Positions 23,205 through 32,954 of a stretch of DNA of 64,000 bases are shown here, piece by piece. The number at the start of each line of letters is the position of its first letter. Position 1 is the first letter of the stretch. The notes beneath the pieces were generated by a model that was not told the DNA's origin, did no database searches, and saw only the letters and a program-made list of their open reading frames with translations. The stretch comes from Lumbricus rubellus (Eukaryota; Annelida; Clitellata; Crassiclitellata; Lumbricidae), in contig OX243824.1 in assembly GCA_945859605.1 (NCBI GenBank), forward strand, positions 7,369,537-7,433,536, written 5' to 3'. The position numbers and the translations under genes were made by a program.

Positions 23205-23740
23205 CGCATTTATGAGATAGATACTGAATATCTGATGTTAAATAAATGTATGTTATTGAAAAGACATTTGATGAGAGAGATACTGATGCTATATGGTGCT
23301 AAAAAGACATTTCTATTAAATGCATACTGAATGTAAATGTTGTTTAAAATACATTTAGTACATTTGATGAGATGCACATTGAATGCTAAATGTTTTTTGA
23401 AGACATTTATGAGATGCAAACTAATGTTAAATGTTGTTTAATTAAAGAAATTTAATGAGATGCATACTGATGATACATGTTTAAAAACATTTCACGGGAT
23501 GCATACTGATGATACATGTTTAAAAACATTTGACAAGGTGCATACTGATGATACATGTTTAAAAACATTTGACAAGATGCATACTGATGCTAAATGTTTA
23601 TGAAAAGACATTTGATAAGATGTGATCTTGGCTGTTATTCAGGCTACAGACAATTCAATGCATACAATATTTAAATGTTGTTTGAAAGGCATTTGATGCA
23701 ACGAGTGCTGATGTGGAATGTTGACATTTCAAACCTATGC
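23205..23740. repeat. Degenerate ~39-bp minisatellite with internal hairpins
   Basis: Units contain TGCATACTGATG then ACATGTTTAAAAACATTTGA. The clearest starts are at 23461, 23500, 23539 and 23579 (period 39-40). Earlier units are more diverged. Each unit can fold on ATGTTT/AAACAT. Confidence 0.8.
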
Positions 23741-24790
23741 ATAGTATGCAATGCGTAATGAATGCGTGTGATTAGGATGGTTCATGCAACTTCTCTTTTT
23801 TGAGTGCTCAAGAAATCTGAGTTTATTGCAGTCAAGGTATGATAATTTGCAAAAGACATTGGAATGCTGATGCACCTGCTTCAAGTTGACATTGATATTA
23901 AGCAGTGTTTCATCTAGACCTCCCTGCGAGTGGGAGTTCTCCCTCCCCCCAACCCGGAATGAGACCCCCCGAAAAATCGAGGGTGTTGTTCACATGCATA
24001 TATGTACCATTTCCCCCCAGAAAAATTATTTATGCAACATTCCCCCTCCCAGAAAAATGTGTTTTCTGTTGACATGTACATTATGTCAAGTTTCCCCGTT
24101 AGAAGAAGAATTTGACTGTGCAGCATTGAAGTACTAACAATTTAGATGAAAAGACTAAAAAAAAAGTCAGCAGATTTTTTGAAAGTACATGACATCGCAC
24201 GTCTTTGTCGTATGAAATTTTTGGTGATAGACCAAGAAAATGCAATTGTATATTTAGAAAGTAGTACATAGCGTACCACATGTTGCCCCAGTGGTTAAAT
24301 AGGTTTGGGTGAGCAGTGGGATAAGCTGCATGACGAAGAGTTTTATTGGAACGCATGTGTTTCCAGAGTTCCATCATGATGAGCAGTGGGAACGCAAGCC
24401 CAGAATTTCGAGAGCAGTAGGTAGCCTACGCCGTTCCCATGCGTTCGCACCCACTTTAAACCCTGTGTCCCCCTCCATAAACCTGAATCCGCCCCAAAGC
24501 AGGGATACTAGAATAAACACTGAATATTAAGTATTGTTCAAAAGATGTTTTCTGAAAGGTGCTTTGATATTAATATATTGTTCATATAAGCCGGTCGACA
24601 GGTAAAGGGGTTACAAAATTTGGAAAAATATCATAATTATTACCATTAATATTATTATCGTTACTAACTGATTATTACTATTATCATCAGTATTACTAAT
24701 ATTATAATTATTACTACTACTACTACTAATATCATTAAGTACAATGCATGTATTAAGCATAGCACCGACACCGGCTGATGCACTACTTAC

Positions 24791-24931
24791 GTCTGCATTG
24801 CTGATGTACGCCTTCCACTGTCCCAAATGATGAATCCAAATATCCGTCTGATTGACGTGAAATTCCAAAACCTTTCTCTCACTGATCATTGCATCCAGTT
24901 CTCGCGACATTTCATCTTGCATCTTCCTCGT
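24791..24931 (-). CDS. Copy of SNX25 exon 14
   Basis: 141 nt, 47 codons, open. One replacement relative to the parent (Leu to Ser after MQDEM) and seven silent changes. The donor GTAAGT is closer to consensus than the parent's GTTAGT. Confidence 0.8.
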
Positions 24932-25419
24932 CTAAATGAGAAACTTCAAATATATAATATCTTTCAACTCTCTAACAGCTTAATTGACAAGAGTTACTAA
25001 ACATGACTATGAAGCCAAAGCAGGACGTCGATAAAGTGTATTGTAATGTATTAAAACATTTAAAAAGTGCCTCTAATAGGCTGAACTGTTTAGAGGCACT
25101 CCCAGTGTGCAAGGGCATGAGAGAAGAAATAGGTATTGAAAAAATGAATGAGGAGGGATCAACAGCCACAATGCAAAGATTGGTTCGGGATTGCACCTCA
25201 GTAGAAACCTTTAAGGCGACATAAAAACCTCATAACAAATGAATGAACCCATGATTAAAATTCATCTCCCAAGTCGAAGAATATGGAATGACCTCCATGT
25301 ACTGAGCTGTGCCTGTTCCCTAGATCACTTTCTAGCACACACTATAAGCACTTGAAAACTGTTCTTTTTAGCCGTGCTGGAGTCGGAAGCACTTCTGACT
25401 CATAAGTTCTGAGTAGTTA

Positions 25420-25556
25420 TATTGTAATCAAATTAGTAACTTCTATTGTAATCAGAAACTTCTATTGAAATTAGTAACTTCTGTTGTGATCAGAAACTTT
25501 TATTGAAATTAGTAATTTCTATTGTAATCAAATCAGTAACCTCTATTGTTGTATGC
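25420..25556. repeat. AGAAGTTACT-type minisatellite in the inverted copy
   Basis: Plus-strand repeats of ATTGTAATCAAATTAGTAACT, the reverse complement of the array in SNX25 intron 4. The parental counterpart of this intron (intron 13) lacks it, so it was gained after duplication. Confidence 0.75.
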
Positions 25557-25574
25557 ATGAGGTGCCATAAAAAT

Positions 25575-26615
25575 CAGGGGGTTTTTAAAGGAATTTTCAC
25601 TGCTGGGGATATTTGGAAAAAGGGCATTTTTGAACAGTTATTTTTGGGTAAAGGCACGTTGACACAGTAGCATCAAATGTGTCCAGTTCTTTGTTGTTCT
25701 GTAGTAAAGTATTCAAGTCTAGTTTAATTCCTTTGTAAAAAGAAGCACTCTTTGTTTTTATTTGAATGTTACATTTCTTAGGTGTAGATGATTTCAGTTT
25801 ACTAGATGTAACCGTTGTAACGGCACCCAAACTTACAACATTAACAGTACTAGTCATTGACACCTCACTTTCTGCGCGTGTTACATCATCAGATGCTATA
25901 AATTGCAGTCGCTTGCTTCCTGATTCGTAATTATTATTAACGATTGATTTGGTTCTTGATTCGCAGAGGATAAGGAGAGAGTAGCTGATGCATCAGAAGG
26001 CTCAGAAGCCACCTGATTACATGTAGTTGTTGACTCACTTGGCTGAGTTGGGCCAGTTGGCTCACTTGGCTGACTAGTCATATACGTCTCGGACGTCTCC
26101 TGTCGAAATTGGCCAAACAAATCTGAAAGCTTTTGGCATTTCTTCGCACTATCCAGAAGCAAATCTGCTTTGCGTTTTTTAGTCCTTTCGGTGCTCGGCA
26201 TGCTTGTAATTTTTCCAATATTGTTTGTTGTGTATTGTTAGGCCTATATCGTAAACTTGCAAAATGCATAGCCATATAAGTTAAGCGTCAAATTCGACAC
26301 GACTCATTGGTGACCATTGAAGGGCATTGAAATGTAAATTATTAAGATATCTTCTGTGGTTTATATCAAACATTAACATTGAGTATTATCGATGACGTCA
26401 CTGGCGTGTTTGTAAGGGTTCCCAAGTTATCAGACTATAACAGTTTATTAAACTTTATTCAGTTAACTGTTAACTGTTCACTACAACTTCAACTTGTGTG
26501 ATTAAAGATAAAAAGGGCAAAATTCACTGGTGGGGAAAAGGGCAAGGACTGGTGGGGAATGAGAGAGGGCTGGTGGGGATTTTCCCCACCAGTTAACATG
26601 CTAAAAAATGCCCTG
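25575..26615 (-). mobile_element. Non-autonomous hAT element (1041 bp) with perfect 8-bp target duplication
   Basis: Ends are CAGGGGGTTTTTA and, at the other end, the complement of CAGGGCATTTTTT. The flanks are ATAAAAAT at 25567-25574 and 26616-26623. The unoccupied site (ATTTTTAT on plus) is at 15195-15202 in the parental intron 13. Two short minus-strand frames are inside (26201-25896 and 25863-25597); the first starts MPSTERTKKRKADLLLDSAK, a basic N-terminus of the kind seen in some hAT-related proteins. No full transposase is present. Confidence 0.9.
25896..26201 (-). CDS. Hypothetical 101-residue ORF inside the hAT element
   Basis: ATG at 26201; Lys/Arg-rich start, then a Ser/Thr/Pro/Gln-rich stretch (SQPSEPTGPTQPSEST). 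It may be the surviving first exon of a transposase, but I see no BED finger, DDE residues or dimerisation domain. The function is unknown. Confidence 0.35.
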   Translation of the reverse strand: MPSTERTKKRKADLLLDSAKKCQKLSDLFGQFRQETSETYMTSQPSEPTGPTQPSESTTTCNQVASEPSDASATLSLSSANQEPNQSLIIITNQEASDCNL

Positions 26616-26685
26616 ATAAAAATTCTGATAATGAAGAGAAGACAACTCGAAATTAAGAGAGCTCCTATCTTTCAAAGACGCTGAC

Positions 26686-26870
26686 CTCCAGGTCTTTCTT
26701 CTGGAGCTGTTGCATGGCTTCGAGCGCTTCTCGTTTGTTGAGAATCCGGTCGTCAAGAATCTCCAACTTCTCCAGAGCATACGTCGAGTGAAGGGCAATT
26801 TCGTCGCTTGACGCTACATTCTCAACCGGTAAATCGGATTTTGAATCTGTCTGCAATGGGTGCAAAGAAC
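26686..26870 (-). CDS. Copy of SNX25 exon 13
   Basis: 185 nt, phase kept. One replacement (Ala to Ser in ENVASSDE) against seven silent changes. The donor GTCAGC resembles the parent's GTCAGT. Confidence 0.8.
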
Positions 26871-27386
26871 CTGAATCAATACGAAAACAAATAGGTAAGT
26901 GTACAATTTACACCAACTACAAGAACATCAGTCAATAAATATGGAGCAAATTAGCTTTTATTATTATTATCATCATCATTATTAAGCATAATTAATTATC
27001 TAGCTATTATTGTATATTTATTATTATTATGCAGCATAATTACTAATGTTACTATTATTATTATTATTTATATTATTTATTTCTTTTGCCCTGAGGTACG
27101 TCATTCCACCCAGGAACTTAAAGAGTTTAATATTATTCCTGGAATAAACACCTGCTGGGTCAGGCCTTGTCTTTCAGGCGTGAGGCAAAAGTACCTTTGA
27201 AAGCGACCATGTTGTAGCGTTGGATACAGATGGACAGGCATTGTAAAAGAATTATTATTATCAATAATTATTTTTGTTATTATTATCTATCTATTATTGT
27301 ACATGTTTATCATTATTATGCATCACAGTTGTGAGCTCAATTTATTTTTCATTTCCATACTATACCACACAAAAAATCAACTGCAC

Positions 27387-27534
27387 CTAAGAGATCGGCA
27401 GTTGTTGAGTTGGTACGATCTCCCAACTCTGAGACGTGTCTGTGATAGATGTCACTAGCGATGAACGACCCATAATGCTCCTCTTCTGTGAAACTGTAAA
27501 CGGCTGACTGTGACTCCCAGAATCCTTCAGGTCC
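27387..27534 (-). CDS. Copy of SNX25 exon 12
   Basis: 148 nt, phase kept, ending G|GTGCAG as in the parent. Three adjacent residues are replaced (HAD to RTN after SELGD or SELG); the remaining differences are silent. Confidence 0.8.
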
Positions 27535-27637
27535 CTGAGTAGAAGAAACAGCAGAAAGTAAATCGACGAACGTTACAAATTCTCCTCTCCAAGCATTAGA
27601 AGAATATCACTACCTTTTCCATGTACATGGTAACCCC

Positions 27638-28095
27638 CAGGGCCGTGTTTAAGGTTCTTCGAGTGTCGGTGCAAAGTGTTAAAGCAGGGGCAAAGTGCCA
27701 TTCGGCAGTCTTCCAAAATTAGCCATTTAAAAAAATTCGCTGTTCGATAGGCTAGCCTACTTGGTTTGTCGACTGTGGTGGGTCAGTAAGCAAGCATGCA
27801 ACGTCAGAGAACTTTACCTTAGAACCTTAGTCCTTCCCGTGCAGCTCTGCACATCGGGCAACGCAGCTTCTCCACTCCACTCTATCCATCGCCACCTCGA
27901 CAGCATAATTTCACGTCATCTCCAGAGAACTTAGTGAAATTAATGTTTTCTTACACTTAGGCTACTGATTTTACAAAAGGTTTAAGTTACACTGAGACTT
28001 GCAAATTTAAGACATTTGACCTATGGCAACAAAACTCTCGGCTCAGGGGCATTCGGTGCACCGCACCGAATGGACCTATGTTAAACACGGCCCTA
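27638..28095. mobile_element. hAT-like MITE, CAGGGCCGTGTT family, copy 2 (458 bp)
   Basis: The left end is CAGGGCCGTGTTTAA and the right end TTAAACACGGCCCTA. A perfect 8-bp duplication GTAACCCC flanks it (27630-27637, 28096-28103). It carries about 200 bp more interior than the copy at 22538. It sits in the copied intron 11; the unoccupied counterpart in SNX25 is near 13800. Confidence 0.85.
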
Positions 28096-28124
28096 GTAAC
28101 CCCCCACAGCGGGACGGTGGTCCT

Positions 28125-28195
28125 TTAACCCTTTACTGACCAATGTGTGGTAAATAGTAAGGGAAATCCTATAACCTTGGTCGTTAAAGGGTTAA
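28125..28195. mobile_element. 71-bp TTAA-flanked hairpin in the inverted copy
   Basis: Ends are TTAACCCTTTACTGACCAA and TTGGTCGTTAAAGGGTTAA. The parental intron has a decayed TTAACCCTT at about 13758, so this insertion probably predates the duplication. Confidence 0.75.
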
Positions 28196-28296
28196 TCTGG
28201 CTCTGCATGTTCTTGGCCAAAATATAATTTAGTTTTATATGCGGCATTGTAAGAGACTCGAAGCAACAAAATTTCTGGTCATGGCTTAAGATTCGA

Positions 28297-28441
28297 CAGG
28301 GCTTAAAGTGTAGCAGGACGGTCATGGACGGCTTCCTGGCACTTATTTTCAAATCTCTATGCCGTCCTGCCACTTATTTGGCCAGCACACTTGAAAATGT
28401 AAGGGGCGTCCAGGCACTTTTTTTTTACACTTTTAGCACTG
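28297..28441. mobile_element. Small hAT-like MITE (145 bp) in the inverted copy
   Basis: Inverted ends are CAGGGCTTAAAGTGT and ACACTTTTAGCACTG. The flanks AGATTCGA and CGATTCAA agree at 6 of 8 positions. The parental intron 11 reads straight through here (near 13663-13672), which supports an insertion in the copy. Confidence 0.7.
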
Positions 28442-28489
28442 CGATTCAATTGATTGACTGGGGAAAGGTGGCAACTGGTGTAGACTTGC

Positions 28490-28615
28490 CTCATTGCCAA
28501 CCATGTAGGACTTTATGGATTTGAAGACAGCGACATCTAAGACTTGTAGGATCTCACTCGACTTCTGCGACAGAAATCTCTCAAATATCTGATTTGCCAA
28601 TCGGTGCTGTTCAGA
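28490..28615 (-). CDS. Copy of SNX25 exon 11
   Basis: 126 nt, 42 codons, open, with five replacements (Met-Leu, Glu-Gln, Tyr-Phe, Gln-Glu, Ser-Ala). The unusual GAG|GCAAGT donor is kept. Confidence 0.8.
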
Positions 28616-28838
28616 CTAAAAATTTAAAAAAATGGCAAGTCATTAATTTCATAATACTCGAGAAATCTAGAAAACTATGAAAATATGTATCAATGTTTTG
28701 AACAGTACGAAAATCATACACATTAGATTAATGTTTTATTATTATTATTATTAGGAGAACAACTGCTACCATAGCTACTGCAACCATAACTAAGGTTACC
28801 ATAGTTACTGTCGCCGTGGTCATTGTTACCATACTTAC

Positions 28839-28878
28839 TCTGCTTGCTTTCTTCATATCTTCAACTGCTTCCCAGTAT
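28839..28878 (-). CDS. Copy of SNX25 exon 10
   Basis: 40 nt encoding [13 protein letters not shown] with one Arg to Lys change. Both splice sites (CTGCAG acceptor, GTAAGT donor) are kept, as is the repeated GTAACYATGG-like intron sequence after it. Confidence 0.8.
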
Positions 28879-29224
28879 CTGCAGAATAAACAAAAAAAGG
28901 ATAAACATGGCACATTCTTCGACTACAGGTTCAATTTTTGGCTTATTAATTTAAACTGGTCAAAGCTGCTTAGGAACAGCCACACAAATTTTACGAACAT
29001 CTAGTGATGAGTATGTCGGAAGGTCAAGTGAAAGGTGACGAGTTCAAATCCACACTCTGACAGGCAAGGAATAGCTACATGGTAACACTCTTGCTTGAAG
29101 AATAGATCCTGAAATACGCATACGTGTAAGATACCCACAGCCTCTTCTGGGTCAAGGGCCTGTGGAAACAGCCTTCCACCATATAGGGAGAACGGCTGTA
29201 AATTGAGTAGGTGTCTAACTAAAC

Positions 29225-29332
29225 TTAAAACTTAAAACAGTTCTTTTTGGGCGCGCTGGAGTCGGGAGCGCCTCTGAGTAGTTTTTTACTTGAAGGAGCG
29301 CTATATAAATGTCCGAATGAATGAATGAATGA
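29225..29332. repeat. SINE fragment with (AATG)n tail
   Basis: GTCGGGAGCGCCTCTGAGTAG, then GAAGGAGCGCTATATAAAT and (AATG)n. It is the same family as 16433-16638, with the tRNA head missing. Confidence 0.6.
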
Positions 29333-29639
29333 ATAACATGACGCCAAGACAATATTTAAGATCATGAAATCCGTATCACCATGTTTCTAAAGTTTCAATG
29401 TTACTTCGTGCAGCTTGTCTATGAGCCAGTCAGTGAACAAGAATTTAGCATTATTAATCATTATCATCACCATAACCATCATCATAATTAGAACAGAAAA
29501 GTTCATTCTCTTTTCTAAGGTCTGGTGATTAGCAAGAATACTTTTCAAAATCATGACACACTTATGACAATGACTCTTAAGAATGCATTTCTAACAAGAG
29601 AAGTAAAATCGGACTGAAGACCTTCATGTATGCACCGAC

Positions 29640-29731
29640 CTAACAAGACATTCTTTTCCACTTTTCTTAAGGAATGAAGCTAAATGAGATCGTGCATCCG
29701 TGGAATGCATAATGACTTCAAAAGACAAAAC
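29640..29731 (-). CDS. Copy of SNX25 exon 9
   Basis: 92 nt with one replacement (Met to Thr in IMHSTDAR). The TTGGACAG acceptor is kept. Upstream homology to the parent intron stops within about 40 bp, close to a LINE fragment (29793-29947). Confidence 0.8.
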
Positions 29732-29792
29732 CTGTCCAAAGACAAAACATAAACAATATGTACAAACACAATTGTATAATTGTCTTTCTTCT

Positions 29793-29947
29793 TTACGTTC
29801 TCTGCCAAGTGGCAGGTCCAAACGTCCAATGTTTCCACTTTTCACGCTGTTGTGCCATGTCCTTCAGTTCTCTGTATTCTTCTTCCATGATCCCGTCCAG
29901 CAGTTTTGGTCTAGGCCTTCCTCTGCACCTCTTACCCTCCAATCTTC
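29793..29947 (-). mobile_element. LINE reverse-transcriptase C-terminal fragment beside the inverted-copy breakpoint
   Basis: The minus-strand frame encodes GRPRPKLLDGIMEEEYRELK then QQREKWKHW, ending at TAA (29795-29793). This is the GRPR-containing C-terminus of non-LTR reverse-transcriptase proteins. It lies about 60 bp outside the copied exon 9. Confidence 0.7.
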
Positions 29948-30119
29948 TATTTATAATAATAATAATTATAATATTATAATTATAATAATTATTATAATAA
30001 TTATAATAATTAATAAACTAATCATGTGTATAATTGTACATTGTATAAAAATGCTTAAATGCATGATCATTGAAGCATGCCACAGAGTAAAACAGATGAA
30101 GTGTGTAAAAAAATAAACA

Positions 30120-31590
30120 TTTAATAATTATTGTACAAAATTGGTGATTTCTAAACATATGCTCATTTCACATACTATCACAAAAAAGACAAGTCATCAT
30201 CAGATATTAGATATCAGCATGTTTCAAAAGAAAGATCGTAGCAGATCATACCACACCAGATTTCCTAGAAACTGTCGAGAGAAGTGTATAAATGGCAATG
30301 CCAATGTTCGTTAATTTAGAACAATAACTTCTCGATGTTCTATCAACCTAATATCCTGACCTGCCGTGGCGGGACGGAGGTCATTTTTCTTATAAATTAT
30401 TATAGGAATCACTATAACTATGCCGCTGCACGCAAAAGAATAACACAAACAAGAACTATATTTTCTTTACGGTCTAATTCAATATCGATTTCTACCTTCC
30501 AGACCTTTTGATGTATCTAACGGAAAGCGAGCTTTGAAGTGCAAGCAATACTCAGAGTGTTTAGAACCTGGAGGGGCCTCTTGTCTGGAAGCTTCTTGCT
30601 TCTCGGTGAGAGTCCAGGCCTGGACTCGTGTTCTTAGTAATGACTGAGGAGACCGTCATCACGAGGTGCTGTTAAGGCTACTTGGTGATGGCGTTTTCAC
30701 GAAGTGCTGCTCTAGTAGTGAGGGCGTTTTCCGGAAGCATTCGTTTGCTCGAGCGAAGGCGTTATTGGCGAAACTTGTGGTTTACTTAAGGGGGCGTTTT
30801 CACACGGTGCTGTTTACCTAGCTATGACGTAGGGTGTTGGCCGTAGTTACGGATCCTGCGTCAGTCCACGAAAATACGTAGGGCCTCCAACACGTTCCGG
30901 TTTCTTGTGAATCCATTCTTTCTGTCTGTCTGCCTGTCGCGGTAGAATAGGCCCCTACGTTGGGCTCATGACTACCGCCCCAGCATGCTTAGGGCAAATA
31001 AGGCAATCTAGGAAACTAAGGAAAGCCAGCTGAAGCGACAACGTTTTAACGATAAGCTATTAGGTCATTAGCAGAGGATTAGCCTATAGTTTAGGCCACT
31101 GTTACGGTAATACCAGTAGCTAGCTAGGCATATAGCTGCTCAAAATTACTACCAGACCAGTTTATTAACTAGTCTTCGTAATCCCCAATCCTACCAGGCT
31201 GTAGACCTTGAGGTTATCAAATAGTAGGCTAGTAATAATGATCGATAAGCTAATGTAGAAATGATAATAGTAGCTAGCCTATAGGCTAATAACTTAATAA
31301 GGGCCTACTGCTACTATTGCTGCTGCTGCTGATGATGATGCTGCTGCTGCTGCTGCTGCTGTAAAATGGAATAGAATGTGTCAGGCTGTCAGCCTACAGG
31401 CCCTACACCTTGGGATGGGGCGGGTGGTTCGTCGGACTATATACAGCCGCTGAGGCACATGGCGCTTACAAACGGAGGGTTTACTATTTCATGTTTCTAT
31501 TATCTATTGCTTTATTCTACTAGGCCTATAGACATGATAACGCTTTCATCATTGTGATAGTAAATAATATCGCGGTTTATTAAAACCGTT
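30120..31590. other. Intergenic stretch without a recognisable gene
   Basis: No convincing exon is seen. A slightly GC-richer part (30640-30830) has a loosely repeated GGCGTTTTCNCGAAGTGCTG motif. A (CTG)n tract lies at 31318-31362. Confidence 0.4.
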
Positions 31591-31594
31591 CATG

Positions 31595-31826
31595 CATAGG
31601 TGTAGGGGACATTTCAGCAGTGGAGGGGGGAGGCAAACATTAGACTTTTTCCCGACAAATTCTGACAACCTTTTTTAGTCATCCGGCCGATGTCTTAAGA
31701 AAATTCACGTTACTTTTGCCCGATAATGTTTAATTTTCCCCCATTTTCCGGGTCTGCTTGCCCGAAAATCAGACTTGCCCGAAATTTGGGGGCATTTGCC
31801 CCTCTGAACCCCCTCCTACGCCTATG
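31595..31826. mobile_element. hAT-like MITE, CATAGGCGTAGG family, copy 2 (232 bp)
   Basis: Ends are CATAGGTGTAGG and CCTACGCCTATG. The 8-bp flanks CGTTCATG and CGTTCATA match at 7 positions. The interior shares the CCGGGTCTGCTTGCCCGAAA-type arms with the 19890 copy. Confidence 0.85.
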
Positions 31827-32320
31827 CGTTCATATAAAATACAATATTATAGATGCAAACAACAGCAATTGCCATTTTTCTCGGTGGAAAAAATATCATT
31901 CCTTGAGGGGGGGGTGGACTTCCCTCTGAGTTGCTTTCGCCAGATTAAACACTGGTAAGTAGGCCTATATAAGCACGATCGAATTCTAGTTGCGTTGTAG
32001 GCTATTATTTGTCTAAGGAAGCGAAATAAGTCTTCATTGGGGAAATCAAGAATAATGAATTCGTCTGATGTTTCATCCGTTTCCGCAAACGCGTCGGCGG
32101 CGAATGCAATTGAGCGTTGAGTCGCCATTTCCGAATCAATCAAATTGAATCAATTGCGTGCGTCAACGCAAAAAAGTGAAAAAAGTAGTCCGGTTGTAAA
32201 CCATTTGAAAGACGAGACCATTACCGGCGTTGGCGTCGACGTCGGCTCTTGTTCTACTACGAATTTCTTAAACAAAACAAAGTAACAGTCGTGCAATGTC
32301 AGTTCACATTTAACACAAAC

Positions 32321-32379
32321 ACGAACACGCACACGTACACACACACGCGCGCGCGCACACACACACACACACACAAACG

Positions 32380-32413
<34 letters not shown>

Positions 32414-32467
32414 CACACGCACACACACGCACAGCACAGAACACATACACGCGCGCGCGCGCACACA
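32321..32467. repeat. (CA)n/(CG)n microsatellite
   Basis: Alternating CA and CG dinucleotides for about 145 bp, a potential Z-DNA former. The open frames on both strands are artefacts. Confidence 0.9.
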
Positions 32468-32468
32468 C

Positions 32469-32768
32469 CAAGGGCGGATCCATGGGGGGCAATCCGGCCA
32501 TGGCCTCCTCATTTAGAAATGCCCATGTAACGTGCCCCCCCCATTTGTTTTACGATAAACCTTTTTTAGGTGGCTAACGGGCGATGACTAGAAAGGTCAT
32601 CAACTTTTTGGCGGCAAAAATAAGTCGGCGATGGCTTTAAAAAGGTCATCAACTCTTTTGGCGGCGTAAATGGTATGACTTTTCCCATAAAAGTGGGAAT
32701 TTTTCCAGACCAGACCCAAGAATGTTTGCCCCCCCCTCCCCTGTCCAAAGTTTCTGTATCCGCCCTTG
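32469..32768. mobile_element. MITE, CAAGGGCGGATCC family, copy 1 (300 bp)
   Basis: Ends are CAAGGGCGGATCC and GTATCCGCCCTTG, flanked by GCGCACAC-like sequence on both sides (about 8 bp; exact register is ambiguous in the CA repeat). It shares the CATCAACTTTTTGGCGG and AAAGTTTCTGTATCCGCCC words with copy 2 at 62771-63007. Confidence 0.8.
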
Positions 32769-32954
32769 GCGCACACAACATAGAACACACACTCGCCTAT
32801 TAACAAGAATTGTTGTCTATATTCCGAAAGTCGTTATAGGCCTAGGCCTATATAATTTATTTGCTAGTTTATACATAATAAAATTATGAGCTTGTATCAG
32901 TATACGAAAATGCACAATTATATACAGACTGTATACATTATATTTATATATATA

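Larger units (their letters stand above)
24611..29772 (-). pseudogene. Inverted partial copy of SNX25 (exons 9-14)
   Basis: Minus-strand exons, in order: 29731-29640, 28878-28839, 28615-28490, 27534-27387, 26870-26686, 24931-24791. Their lengths (92, 40, 126, 148, 185, 141) equal SNX25 exons 9-14 exactly, splice sites are kept (including the GC donor), and no stop is present. About 12 of 244 residues differ. In the last two exons 14 of 16 codon differences are silent. Introns also align, but more weakly and with added mobile elements. No counterpart of exons 1-8 or 15-21 is visible, so on its own it encodes only RGS plus coiled coil. It could be a functional fragment, a decaying duplicate or a mis-joined alternative haplotype. 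Confidence 0.85.
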
